64,000 nt of DNA from Catenaria anguillulae PL171 (GCA_002102555.1 MCFL01000038.1:169807-233806); one strand, 5' to 3'; positions 46,039-58,245 are shown, numbered from the stretch's first letter. The notes: generated from the sequence alone by a model not told the origin. Numbers and translations are program-made.

Positions 46039-46410
46039 CTTTTTGATATTTATGCAGATTTCGTCCACCGGGTGTGAGACAGACGCAGAGACAGTCTAAC
46101 AGAAACTGATCATGTCAGCGCTTTTGGGCCGCCGATCCACTCCATGTCAAGCTGTGTCGATCAGATCTGATCAGAGGCACGCCACGACCCGTCAGTAAAT
46201 CATGGATGACTCGATATAATAAGTATACGCACAATGATGACGAGAGTGTCGGAACCCATGGAACCAACTGCAACCACATTCCGCATTACACTACTCTCTC
46301 GCTCACACACTCGTTCCATTCTCATTCTCGGCTTCTTTCCGGCTGTCCAAGCCGATCTGTTCTGTTCTGTCCTGTCTTGATCGATCGATATTCATCACTG
46401 TCTCGCAACC
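46039..46410. promoter_or_regulatory. Divergent promoter shared by CAC2 and CAND1
   Basis: 372 bp separate the two start codons. No TATA box is obvious. Bases 46163-46174 contain two nearby TGATCAGA-type strings, and TGATCGATCGATA lies at 46378-46390. I cannot assign factors. Confidence 0.45.
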
Positions 46411-49400
46411 ATGTCCTCAAACTCTTCTGCCACGGCCGCCGCCATCAACTCGCTGTTTGACAAGGTATGTCCTCAACTCTTTTACGTCCATGACGATGAC
46501 GAGACATCCCAGTGACTCACTTTTGCTCGGAATCCAATCCAGATCTCCAACCCGGATGCAGACTTCCGGTACATGGCCCTCACGGACCTGCACTCTGCCC
46601 TGTCGCAAGACACGGCCGCCGCCCAGCTCGACCAAAGAATCGAGCCCAAGTTGCTCGCCGCCCTGTACCAGCTGCTCGCAGACTCAAACTCGGGCGTGAA
46701 AAACATGGCCGTCAAATGCCTTGGCCCGCTCGTCACCAAACTGTCGCCCAAATCGCTTGCCGATCTTGTCGACAAACTCGCACACATGTTGACTCAAGCC
46801 CATGGCGACGACGCCTCCATCCGCGACGTGGTCCTCATGGCCCTACGTCTCGTGTACACGGAACTGGCCATGGCGACCACCGCAAATGGCGAACAGGTTG
46901 CCATGCTTGCCATGGGCTCCATTCATCACTTGCTCACAGGCTTGCCGCACGAGCAAACGGAAAACATCCAGTCCGATATACTCGACGCGGTGGCCGACTT
47001 GCTTGCCAAATTTGGCAAATGGATGGCCAAGCTCGGGTCGCCCACCTCGCGCACGGCCCCTGCAGGCACCTTTATTGCCACCTTGCGCCCACAACTCGTC
47101 CACATCTTGCAAACAGGTCGCCCAGCTCTCCGCAAGCGTGCGGGCCAAGCACTCGCCAACCTGCTTCCCTTGCTACCCGCCACCGACGCTTCGGCCGTGG
47201 TGCTAACCATTCTAGGCGACATTCAGCCGCCGCACGCCTCGGTGGACGACGACACGTTGCGCACGCACTTGGGCGCACTCACCACCATGGTCAAAGATGC
47301 CGCGTCGGGCGCCGTGGCGCCGCATGTGGGCGCATTGATGGATGCACTGGTTGGCATCATTGACAAGGATCAAGAGGCTGACGAGTTGCGTGAGGCTGCA
47401 GTGCAGACTCTCGATGCGTTGCTTGTGCGGTACACGGGCGAGGCCGGCGAACGTGTCCCGCGGGTGTTGGTGGGCAAGGCGCTCGAGTTGGTGCAGTACG
47501 ATCCGAATTATGCATATGATGAAGATGAGGAGGGTGATCGGGTGCACACGCCGGCCGAGGGCGAGGGTGAGGACGAGGACATGGCCGATGCAAGTGATGA
47601 GGATGGGGCGGGCGACGACGACGACGATGATGACGACGACGATGATGATTATGGCCAAGGGTACTCGGACGATGACGACATGACGTGGAAAGTGCGGCGT
47701 GCTGCCGCCAGGCTTCTGTCCACCATCATTGCCACCCGGCCTGACCTCGCACACGTGCTTGTGTCACAAGTTGGGCCCGTGCTCACGCGCCGGTTTGAGG
47801 AGCGCGAAGAGGGCGTGCGCAACGAGGTCTTGCAAACGTACGCGGCGCTGTTGCGCATGGCCACGGCAGACGCAGGCACGGGCGCCGCGCTCTTGCTCAA
47901 GTCACACAGGGCCATGTTTCATCGCCGGTTTGCAAAGTACGTGCTTGTCAGCAAGGACGCGAGTTCAAGGCAAGTCGGCTTTGCCGTGCTCAGGCAGGCC
48001 CTCGATGCTTTTGATTGGAGCAAAACTAGGAATCGCGATGCCGTCAAGTGGGCAGAGGCCGTGGCCCGCGCCATGAATGTAGGCCAAGGCGCCACCACCA
48101 CGGCGGCGGCGGCTACGACCATGGTTGGATCGCTCGGTGCTCTCGCAACGTCGCTCAAGCTCGAATCGCTTGCGTTTTTGGGTGCCTGGTTGCACTCGCT
48201 TGCCGCATCGCCCGGCATTTTGCCTCGGGGCGTCGTCGAGGGCGACCTGTGTCGCGCATTGCTTGCTGGCATGCAAGATTCCTACTACAAGGTGGCGGCC
48301 GAGTCGTTGGCCGTGGCGCAACATTTCGTGCCCATGCTCGCTACACACGGGCTCGCAAGCCAGTTGGCCGACATGCAGCGCCTGGTCCAAGTGACGCTGG
48401 CCAATGCCAATGCGGACGAGGAGGTGAAAGAGCGGGCGTTGTCATTGTTTGGACTCATGATTGCAACGCTCCCGACGTTTGCCGACTCTGCGGCCACAGC
48501 GCAAGCCGAGGATGGCTGGGCCAGTGTGCTCATGAAGCGGCTCACCAACGAGGTGTCGAGGTTGGCGGCAACAAAGGTCGTGGTGCAAATTGTTCGGTCA
48601 ACCACGGGCGCCAACGTGGCGTTCCTGATTCCAGCGCTCGTGGCCGAACTCGTGCCAAACTTGCGCAAGAACCCGCGTGCCCTGCGCGAGGCCACGCTCG
48701 TTGCACTCACTGCTGTGCTCGCTCGGTACCCGGCCCAAGTCTCTATGGACCAAGCCCAACTCATTCTCGACGAATCGGGTGCTCTCATCTCGGACCAAGA
48801 CCTGCTCTTGGCCTCGCAAGCCCTCAAGACGGCCGCAGGCGTGCTTGCCGCTTTCCCTGCACTTCTTCCCGCCGCACTTGCCCCCTCGACCACTGCGCGG
48901 CACGCCGGCGTGATCCCGGCCGCCCTGGACCTGATCCAGTCGCCGCTTGTCCAGTCGACGCAAACACTTGTTGCCCTGCTCGACCTGCTGGCCACTGCCA
49001 CGCGCGCCAACCCGGCCGCACGCACCCTTTACGACCGCGTTGCGGCGCTCGAGCCCAAGCAGCCCGCCGCACAGGCCAAGGCCGTGGCGGCCGTGTTGCG
49101 TGCGAGCACATTGGACGCCATGCGTGTTGTGGGCGAGCTGTATGCCACGGTGGCCAACCCGACGGTGCTTGTGCCTGTCCGGCAAGTGGCGCTGCTCACA
49201 TTGGGCGAGCTCGGGCGCGCCATGGATATGGCACAGGGCCCAGCGGGGATCAACAATGGCCAATTTGTCTTGGACGTGTTTGCGTCGGGCGATGCAGATG
49301 ATGTGCTGAAATCGTCGGCCGCGTATGCGCTTGGATGCATGGCCGTGGGGAACCCCGGCGCGTACCTGCCCGTCATTGTGCAGGGGATTCAAGGAGCCGC

Positions 49401-50508
49401 CGGTGGGGCGGCGGCGGGGCGTGGCGGCGCCAACGCGCGATACCTCATGCTGCACGCCCTCAAGCAAGTGCTCACGAGCGCGTCCGATGTGCCGGCTTTG
49501 CACACGCACTTGGCAGGCTTGTGGGAGCCGCTGTTTTCCTTGGCTGCGGGCGGACACCAAGGGGTCGAGGAGGGTGCGCGGTTGCTCGTTGGCGAGTGCA
49601 TTGGCAAGCTTGCACTGCTGGCACCCGATCAGTTTTTGGTCGACATGCACGCCAAGCTCACACGTCCCGGATCCACGCCCGAAATGCGTGTCACAGTCAT
49701 GGGTGCCATCAAGTATGTGTTTGCGCACGCGACGACCGCCTCGGACAAGGTGCTGGCGCCGCTACTGGCCGATTTCTTTGCACACGTGGGCGATGCCGAC
49801 TTGGCCGTCAGGCGCGCGTCGCTTGCTGCTGCACAGTCGGCCGCGCACGGCCGCGCACACGTTGTGCGCCCTGTGCTTGACACGCTGTTGCCGCTGATTT
49901 TGGCAGAGACAAAGGTGCGCCCCGAGCTCATTCGCGAAGTGATCATGGGCCCCTTCAAGCACAAGATTGATGATGGGCTCGAGACGCGCAAGCTGGCGTT
50001 TGAGTGCATTTCGACGTTGCTCTCAACGTGTGCGTCAGCACCCGCGCTCCGGCCTGTGCAGCTCTTGGACCCGATCATCTCGGGGCTCAAGGACCAGCAC
50101 GAGGTCCAGTTGCTCGCGTACCTAGCGCTGGCCAAGCTCGCCGCTGTTGCCCCGCTTGTTGTTGGTGCGCGCGTGGACGAGTTGCCCGACGTTGTGCAAG
50201 TGGCGCTGTTCCCAAAGGTCAAGCAGGACATGATCAAGCAAGATGCCGATCGGCAAAAGGAACTTGTGCGTGCGGCGTTACGCAGTTTGGTGGCAGTCAT
50301 CAAGGCGACCGAGGGCGTCACGGCGACCACGACGGCAGTGGGCGGTAGCGGGGCGCCCGTCGGCGCGTTTGCGCAGTATGTGGCAAACTTGAAGACGGGC
50401 CAGTTGGCGGCCGATTATCAGGCCGCAGAGTTGGCGGTGCAGTCCGTGGCGGGAAGCGCGTATGGAGCCGGGTCGTTGCCGTTTGATCCCAATGCCATGG
50501 AGTATTGA
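46411..50508 (+). CDS. CAND1: CAND1, cullin-associated NEDD8-dissociated protein 1, 1339 aa
   Basis: Exon 46411-46464 encodes MSSNSSATAAAINSLFDK and splices (GTATGT...CCAG) in phase to exon 46543-50508. ISNPDADFRYMALTDLHSAL and NMAVKCLGPLVTKLS match the CAND1 N-terminal HEAT repeats (DKDFRFMATNDL, NLAVKCLGPLVSKV in human). An acidic loop (residues about 360-385, a long Asp run) is followed by MTWKVRRAAARLLSTIIATRPD, also a family landmark. HEAT repeats continue to the end, with VRPELIREVIMGPFKHKIDDGLE-type sequence near the C-terminus. CAND1 wraps the cullin-RBX1 core and exchanges SCF substrate receptors. The length exceeds human (1230 aa) through Ala-rich and acidic insertions. The frame is intact over 4 kb. 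Confidence 0.95.
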
Positions 50509-51141
50509 GATTGTTTGATTGGATTCTCTTTTGAACTGGGAACGCGTGTTTGTGTTTGGATGTGAGTTGTTGTTGTAAGTTTGTTCTTGATTCCATCGAG
50601 TGCGAGTTATCGTTTTGTGGCGAATTGTTTTGTCATGCATATTTACATTATCCCAATGTGTTTCTCCTGTTTTGTTGTTGACATCTACAGACTGTCGAGA
50701 GAGAGCACATATGGCCATTAAACAAACCATGTCATATTTTTTTATTTGCCTGTCGCCAATATGAATTAATATTGATGACACCGATTCAATGCCGATTCGA
50801 TACTTCCTGGAAGCTGCCAGAGCCGCGTCTCTCGTCCCTCACGCAAAACGCAAAACGCAAAACGCCAAAGCAAGAAGGATGAAAGCAAACACGTCAAACG
50901 ACAGCCTCATGAGGAGCTACAAGTCACGGTACCCGTCGTTTGCCCCCGCCGCTTCCGCCTTGTCTTGCACATGCTCAGTCCCTCACGTCTCGTATCAAGT
51001 CGACCACCGTTTTCATCCATCCATGCAGAGCTTAGCAAATATATGAATGTAATTCTTCCAAAAAACTCCTAGCAATACATTGAGCACCTCGCCTGCACCC
51101 TAAATCAAGCGCCGTCCGCTCGCCTGCCATGACCGACCCCC
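50509..51141. other. Intergenic after CAND1
   Basis: 3' flank of CAND1. A short direct repeat of GCAAAAC units occurs at about 50844-50866. No gene recognised. Confidence 0.5.
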
Positions 51142-52375
51142 ATGATTGTTGATGCCCAGGCGTCAGCGATCACTGGTTGGGTAGGGCCCGTCCCTTTCTC
51201 TGTCGATCCGCAGGCCACTGTCGCCCGGCTCAGGCCATACTACAATGTCGATGCGCTCCTCGGGCAGCGTACTGTCGCTGGAATCAAGTTTCTGCAAGTC
51301 TCATACAAAAGCCAAGACGATTTGGCCTCGGCCATCAACAAGCCCTCAACTTTTTTCCGCGGCCAGTTCATCCATGCCATGCCCGACGTCAAGGAATGGC
51401 TCAACCAGCGTGCTGTCCTTCACACGAACGAAAGCAACACGTAGTGTTGCTGAGTGGAGTGTGTAGAGCGTTGTTCGATCACGAGTTCTCTCACAACAGT
51501 GTCGGCGAACCGTCACCACGAAAACATTCCGCCGACACTGTTGTGTCGGAATGAGTGTGAAGAACTAACGACCAAGCCAAGAACGTGCAGATTCGTGTGC
51601 GTACAACACGATCCGCCAGCTCCCTGGTTTGCTCGCCAAGGGCCATGCCCTGCTGGTCGATAACTGCCGCGCTCGCTCGTTCTCCCGCATCTTGTGGCGG
51701 TACGAGTCCAAGGAGGATGCCGACGCCGCCGTTGGCCTTGGCGAGTATGCTCTTAACGGTCATGATTTGCGCTTCTTTCCCGGTACTGCCAAGTTGTGTT
51801 TCTCTTGTGGTTCCCTGGGCCACTTGAGGAATGCATGCCCCACACGCCCTCAAGTCAAGACCTTGCCTCCCTCCTTCTTGTTCCCCGTGCCGGCACCGGC
51901 AAGTGCTGGCGGTGTCAGCTATGCTGATGCCGCCAAGCAAGCTCTCAACAAGGTCGTCTCGGTCGAAAAGGATTTGCGCGCGGAGGTTGCCTATTTGGCA
52001 GGCCAAGTCAATGACATGAAGGAGCAGCTGGCCAAGTTCTGTTCCCAGCAAGATGCGCTGCTTGCGGCCCTCAAGCTGGCACAGGACAAGGTTGCCAAGG
52101 AGGTCGAGGAGCTTGACATTCGCCAAGAGTCCATTGCCGGTTCGGTCGAGGGGCTGTTGGCGGATTTTGAGACCCTTGACGCCAAGTTCGAGCTTGTGGG
52201 TGATGCCCAGAAGCCTGGTCCAGACCTTGAGCCCAAGATCAGCAGGGTGGAGACCATGCTGCTTGGAAAGATTGAAGCGATCTGGATCTCATTGAACCGG
52301 GCGCAGAATCGTATTCAAGGTCTGGACTGGGAGGTTACTGAGCTGAAGAAGTGTGGGGTGCCTCGTGAGGGGTGA
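51142..52375 (+). mobile_element. Zinc-knuckle ORF1/gag-like retroelement fragment, broken
   Basis: Parts in order: an RNA-binding-like N-terminal piece (about 51142-51444), a CCHC zinc knuckle (CFSCGSLGHLRNAC, about 51797-51838), and a long coiled coil up to 52375. This order is typical of the first ORF of non-LTR retrotransposons, and a gag origin cannot be excluded. No reverse transcriptase, endonuclease or terminal repeat was found nearby, so it is a partial copy. It looks broken about once, yet much of the frame is still open, suggesting a fairly young copy. Confidence 0.65.
51493..51544. repeat. Perfect 15-bp inverted repeat with overlapping hairpin
   Basis: acaacagtgtcggcg at 51493-51507 is the exact reverse complement of the 15 bases at 51530-51544. 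The right arm also overlaps a second stem: cattccg at 51525-51531 pairs with cggaatg at 51547-51553, and its inner bases fold as well. It lies inside the zinc-knuckle element. Confidence 0.85.
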
Positions 52376-52452
52376 TCGACATACTCTGCCTTCCCACATG
52401 ACAAGTTTCTTACCCCTCCCTTCCCTCTCTTTGTCTTCCCTGCCTCCCCCTG

Positions 52453-52504
52453 TCCCTTCTCCTCTCTCCTCCTCCCTCTCCTCCTCCTCCTTCTCCCCCC
52501 CCCC
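52453..52504 (+). repeat. 52-nt uninterrupted pyrimidine tract
   Basis: Every base from 52453 to 52504 is C or T. Extending left to 52413 adds only three G residues. It begins about 80 bp after the zinc-knuckle element's last stop codon. Confidence 0.85.
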
Positions 52505-52623
52505 ACGACCGCCGACATTTCGGTATGGTACACATTCGCCGCCTCGCCTCGAGTATCCTAACATATTGTCGGATTCGAGATTGACTCACGATATTCATCA
52601 TGTGAATGCATTTTGGTACATAG

Positions 52624-53207
52624 GTTACCAACAAAACTGCGCCTGACTCGGATTCGCCGGCAACCACATCAACGACGTACCCGATCCTCGTTGCGCTGTA
52701 TCTCGCCCGACTTGTTGCGTACCAAGCTGCCCGCGGATTCCCCTCGTCAACCGACTCGATTGACTCGACCAAGTCCAAGCGCAAGTCAACCTCCACCGCC
52801 ACCTCCGCGTCGACCACTTCACCAGCCAATCCACCTGCGCTCTCGGACCCGACCCTCGTTTCCGGCTCCTTTTCTCTGCCACACCCTCACCCAGAACCGC
52901 TCACGTCCGGTTCCGACTCGGAGCAACCAGCGGCAACGAGGAGCAGGAGAGCTGCTTGTCGAGAGCTGCATCAAGGGCCAGAGATGAGGTCGAGGCGGCA
53001 AGGCGGGCAAGGGGAGACGCGGCGGTTGAAAACGCCAGGGTCGATTTTGGCGAGCATGACGCAGAAATGTGGGAGGCCGTGGGCAAAGCCAAGGCGGCCG
53101 CTCTCAAGGAGTGGGAGGCCCAGACGGGTGGTTTGGCAGCACTGGGAGAATGGGGAAAGAGGTTTGTCGAGGATGAGAAGGCAGGCGTCGAGGCTAAGCG
53201 CCAGTGA
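52624..53207 (+). CDS. Possible small protein, model unresolved
   Basis: Bases after an acceptor-like string (gtacatag ending at 52623) encode, in one frame, a Thr/Ser-rich stretch containing YPILVALYLARLVAYQAARG, a plausible membrane anchor. In another frame, from about 52945 to a stop at 53207, a charged helical segment reads EVEAARRARGDAAVENARVD...WEAVGKAKAAALKEWEAQTG. The two parts look like one protein. No splice joins them in phase, so either an intron or an indel is being missed. No family recognised. The flanks (52376-52623 and 53208-53473) show nothing else coding. Confidence 0.3.
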
Positions 53208-53473
53208 GCTTGTTGTGGGTGGCGGGGCGGCGAGGGCGACTGAGGAGGGGCGGTCATGACGAATGTAGACTTCATGTACATAGGTATTCTGGCATGGCCA
53301 CCATTTCGTAAGGTGCCAATGCGATTTCGGAGAGTTTGTTTCATGTTCATGGTTCATTTTTTCGTTCACAAGGAGAACTTTACTATGTATTTGTATGATG
53401 TGTCCTGCTGATGGACAAGACTGGGACAAGACTCGAGTCGAACTGCAAACACAAGAAAGGCCTCTTGACCAAA

Positions 53474-56400
53474 TCAAATCGCGGCGCTATCCTCCTCCTC
53501 CAAAATCGCCGGCCGATTCCTCAACAATGCCTGCACAGGAACAGGTTGCTGCTGCTGCTGTAGCTGCTGCTGCCCATCCCGACCCGTTGCAGCCGCTGAC
53601 GAATCCTGTGCTCCGCCGCCCGACGGCAACAGCAAGGCCCTCTGCGACCCGCCCGACCCCGGTCGACTTCCCGGCTGCGACGTGGACCCACCTGATGACT
53701 TCAAAATGCCCACAAGCTGCTGCTGACTCCCTGGTCCACCCAACCCGGTGCGACTCGGCGGCTTGCTCAGCGAAAACTCGCCGCCAATGCCACTGGCACC
53801 TTCGAGGGGCATGCGCGCAACGCCCATGGCATCGAACTCGAGGATCGGGTTGACTTGCATGAGACCCTTTGTTTGCAGATGCTTTTGCCACGCGGCCGAC
53901 GCGACAACGAGCAAGAGCGTGATGAGCAGTGTGAGTCCCGTGGCGAGCAGCGACGTGGTGAGGTCGAGCGCGAGGCCGTATAGGCGCGTTGGGTAGCTGG
54001 TGTCGAGCGTGCAATACGAGAGACCCGTCGACACGTTGGCCGTGGTTGCCATCACGCGAAACATGTACTCTGGAGGGTCTGGGAACGTGGGCACGATCCC
54101 CGAACAAGGCGACCCAGAAAGGCACACCCACGAGATGTTGACGCCCTGTGCGGTTGGGTAAACGTATCGTCCGTCGCTGAGCCGTGGCAGGTCCGTGTCA
54201 AAGTTGGGCGACCATGTGATTTCGTTGATGGTTGACAAGTCGGATGCGGAAAATGTAGAAATGCCCGCAACGCCGCTGGCACGCGGGCCGCCGCCGACAA
54301 CGCTCAGTGTGATGGGATTGGCAAAGGGAGTCGCTGTGCCGGTGACCGTGTCGATGAGCGAAAACGTGGGCTTGTAATCCGAGTCCAGTGCACGCATTCA
54401 ACGTTTGGGTCCGGGTTGACGCACATCTGCGACGTTGTGGATCCTTGACGAGTACTTGACCAGGAGCACATCCAATGTACACGACGAGCGGACCCACGGT
54501 GGATAGCGGGCAGGGCTCTCCGTTGATAACCGAAATGGTGACTGTAACTGGGCTCAAGTCCACGCCTGGAGCCCGCTGCTTTCCGTAAACGCCGCGGTCC
54601 CTCACAGTGATACGGTACACGACACGGTATTGTGACACGAGCTCAATGCGATCTGAAGTGACTTGAACCAAGTCAGGGTCCGAGACTTGGACGGCAATCA
54701 TGAGCGCCGACAATGGATCCGAGGCAGATACGGGTGCCAAATCGACCGTGAACGAGTATGATTGAGAGTAATCGAGGTAAATCGCCGAAGGCAATCTCAC
54801 ATCCACGCCAATCGCCAACACGCCAGAGTCGAGTGGGCCAAAGCGTGAGACTGGCAAAGCTGTTCGTGTGAAGCGTGGGTCCATGGTGCCTTGAACGCGT
54901 ATCGAGCCGTACGAGCAAGTCGGCTGCACACCCGAGGTGGCAGGTGACACGGCCGCGCTGAGCACGCCGGCGTCCCATTGCGCCGCCCAGTCAATGTTGG
55001 TGCGCACAAGGCCGCTGGATGTCCATTGCAGCGTGTAAGGTTGGCCGACGGCGTCAAAATCGAGACTGACGGTGGATGGCGGAGCTGTTCCCAGTGGGAA
55101 AGTGGCTGGAAAAGGCGCAAGGCCACCAAACATCTATGGCCAAGCAGGCAAGCAACCGAATGTGAGAAAGCCAGGTAGAATTTGCACCACCCACATTGTG
55201 AATGATGAAGCAAACAAACCGTTCCGTCCGTAAACAGGTACATGTATCCATAACTCGTGGCTGACGTTGCAAATGTTGAAATCATGGTCGAACCTGGTGC
55301 ATTTTCTACGAGAAACTGCGAGTTTCCATTGTCGGGACTGTAAAATAGGGCCGAGCCGTAAATGTACAAGTCGTTGCTTGGCGCCTTGGAGTACATGAGC
55401 CCTGTCAATGTCAATGCGCGCGAGCCCGTGGTGGTCACTGTGAATGCTGTCGGGTATTGAACAACGGACGAGTCGTTAAACAATTGTGGGGTTGCACTCG
55501 GCGGGGAATCTGTTTATCCATTACATGGAAATGCGTTGAGCCACGGCTTTTCACGGTATCAAAAGTCGACAATGGATACGTGCAAATGGGCACTGATGCC
55601 GGAAACTTGAACCTGACGCTCCAAACCCCACTTGTTAGTGTTGCGACGTAGTACGTTCCCGAGCGCAAGTACAAGGCGGCCACATCACCGCAGCGCATGT
55701 TGGAAATGTCGGACGAAATGATTTGGTAGTTGATTGTGCCCAAGAACTCGTAGAGCGACTGGCCCGAAGACGACGTGATCCTTGCAACGACACCCGTGAC
55801 TGGATCAATGGTCCAGAGTCGATAGCTTGACGACATGATAGCCAGAGGGCAGGTGCCGACAACTGGGTCAATGCCGGAAGACACGGCAAGTTGCACGATG
55901 CATTCCGATAGGGCAATGGACATGGTGTTGGACGTGGCCTGGATTTTTTTTTTTCGCCCATCGACTATCAGCAGAGGCAAGGCAACGCATGTGGCTATGA
56001 AATCAATCCAAGTAAGAAAACGCACATTGTATACGACAAGCCCCTTGGTCGTCGCAAACACAATCTGCCTCCCACCGGCCAATTCTTCCAAATCGTTGAC
56101 GACCATTCCCGTCGCGCCAGTACACACGAGCGGAGCCGCGTTGACCGCTTCCGACCACTGCGGTGTCAACTTTGCGCTCGTCCAAAATGCATTGGTCGTG
56201 AAAACCACATGCGATCCGCCCAAAATGCCCGAGTCGTCGCCCAACAGTCCCTGGCTTGGGGTTGCCGGTAAGCTCGGCGGTGCTGGAACCGCGCTCAGAG
56301 TTCCCAATTTCGACGTTGGGAGACCAGTCGCGGGGTCAATGGAAAAGAGGGCAGAGACTTTGATCGTCAAAGGCTGAGCGACATTGAAATTGGCAACGGC

Positions 56401-57208
56401 GAGGTAGGACGGTAGCAATGTGGATGGTCGGATCAGCAGATTGGCAAGACCGCGGCCGCCCCGGGAAGAGATTGTGGATGATGATTGACACGGGATGATC
56501 CATGTGCAAGTTGTTGGAGAGAAAACTGCAATTGTGGGTCAAATACATCAACGTCAAGCTAAAATCTGCGAAAAAAGAGGACTTATGTGAATGTGCAAGA
56601 TCGAATATGAGAACAAGCGTACGTTTCCGAACCGTGACCGGATCGGTCATGTCTTGAAGTGGCCGGATGATCGAGTTGGTGAACGAGAGTGTCGGATAGC
56701 CTCCGACTGCGTGTAAGTCTCGCGCGCATCCAGCACATTGGGATTGGGACTATGAAAAATGGCCGAATTCATATTCAACGCTGCTTCACAACCACAAATG
56801 GAGTGTGGGAAGGAATCAATGCGCACGGTTGTATGGCTGATGGACAGAATGACGGAGAAGTTTGTTCCTGGCGCAACGACTGGGTGGATGAGGGCTGCGC
56901 TAGACACCGGCTGGCCGCGTACTGTGATTGACCTGTAAAACAATGGTAGTGAGAAAAGCATTGATTTACCCCTCTAAGTCTCGAACAGCAAGACGTAATC
57001 ACCAAGAGTAGCGAGGCGCGTATGGAACGCAATTCACAGTTTGAGTGAAAAGGGCGAGCGTGAATGCACAGGTGGCCACGATTCTCACTAGAAGCGCTCG
57101 AAATGCTTTCGGCCTTTCCTGCAGCGGCCTCGTGGTCAGCTGTGAAGGTCGTTCAAAGTCGCGAAGGCGAACTCCAACGTGAGCCGCCAAACATGATTGC
57201 GAGTGCAT
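53474..57208 (-). CDS. CATSPERB: CatSper-beta-like auxiliary subunit of a flagellar calcium channel
   Basis: A multi-exon type I membrane protein. Exon 1 (57208-57003) has a hydrophobic signal (ALLVRIVATCAFTLALFTQT). It splices in phase to an exon starting 56932 (SITVRGQPVSSAALIHPVVAPGTNFSV). A long beta-rich ectodomain follows (about 56450-55540, 55474-55220, 55133-54440). The last part is diagnostic of CatSper-beta: YIGCAPGQVLVKD, CVNPDPNVECVHW, DSDYKPTFSLIDTVTGTATP and VVGGGP. Then come GVNISWVCLSGSPCSGIVP and EYMFRVMA...SYCTLDTSYPTRLYGL. One transmembrane helix (LLATGLTLLITLLLVVASAAW) and a Gln/Ser-rich cytoplasmic tail end the protein. CatSper-beta supports the sperm/flagellar calcium channel complex. 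Between 54390 and 54450 the homology moves through three frames, suggesting base-call indels. Exon boundaries near 55480 and 56450-56650 are unresolved. Confidence 0.7.
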
Positions 57209-57429
57209 GTTGGAGGGCAGGACTGGGTGTCTTGTGGGCAGGGTAGGGAACTGGGCTCACACTTAAGACGTTGAATGATGCGATTTCATTGGGTCACAAC
57301 CATTTGGTTGCGCTGCATTGGCCAGAAATTATCATGGGAAACACTATCTATAGGCCATATGATATGCTATACACGCTGATCGGCACACGGCACATGGCAC
57401 ACGGCACACGAATGTTTCAGATCATTGGC

Positions 57430-58245
57430 TGCGATAACGGAACTTGTTCTCGGCCGGACGGGCCAATTGACCCAGAGCAAGCGGCCCAGCAAGAGTTACG
57501 TATCTCAAGACCACCTGGATATCTTCAATTACCTCCATCATGGCATGTATCCGATACAAGAAGCACGGACCGAGGAGCACGCCAATCGTCAACGAAGTCG
57601 TCAATACTTGGTCGATTGCGTCTGTCTAAATCGCACGGATCCAGGTCGTCCCGCCCGCCTGGTTGTCGACAACATTGGCCTGCGACGGCGATTCCTCCAT
57701 CAAGTGCATGACGAAATGAGTCACCACGAGTTTCGCAACGTGCGCGCTGTTCAACTCTCCTGCATACTGGAAATAGTTGGGTCGAGATGTCAAGCAACAC
57801 ATGTCCGAATGCTACATCTGCCAAGACCTCGCTCGCCGAATTGCTTCAAGACAACTTGGTTATCGCCCTGTTCCTACCGGCCCATTCGAGGAAATCGGAA
57901 TTGATTTTTGTGTGCAAGGCGGATCTCAGTCAGGGCTAGAAACGTCATTGTTGTGTGGTCCATGCTTGCTGGCTTTGTCCATGTCATCGACTTCCTAAGC
58001 TCTGACATCTTTGCTCGCCATGGCGTACCATCTGTACTTTATTCAGATCGAGGCGCTTGTGGGTCTCAGGAAGTGCATCATGTCTGGTCATCTCGTTGCA
58101 AGTTTGCCTCGGCATCACCATACAACCCGCGAGTAAATGGAATTGTGGAGCATGGCCACCACAAGCTCCTCCAAGCCTTCGAGGAAACGTGCCAATTGAC
58201 GGGTCGTGAGTGTCAAGAACTCGTCCCTGCCGTGGCCTGAGCCGA
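57430..58245 (+). mobile_element. Ty3/gypsy-like integrase fossil
   Basis: Pieces of an LTR-retrotransposon integrase lie in order on +. They are a zinc-finger-like region (FLHQVHDEMSHHEF with a downstream CYICQ), the core start (PFEEIGIDF), and a later core segment (FARHGVPSVLYSDRG, then SPYNPRVNGIVEHGHHKLLQ). It is clearly broken, with several breaks. No protease, reverse transcriptase or long terminal repeats were recognised. It is a partial old copy just upstream of the CatSper-beta-like gene. Confidence 0.75.

Noticed and set aside
48598-49728. Long open frame of 376 codons on - inside CAND1
   Set aside because: It lies fully within the CAND1 coding exon, is arginine/histidine-rich as expected for the antisense of a GC-rich gene, and has no domain.
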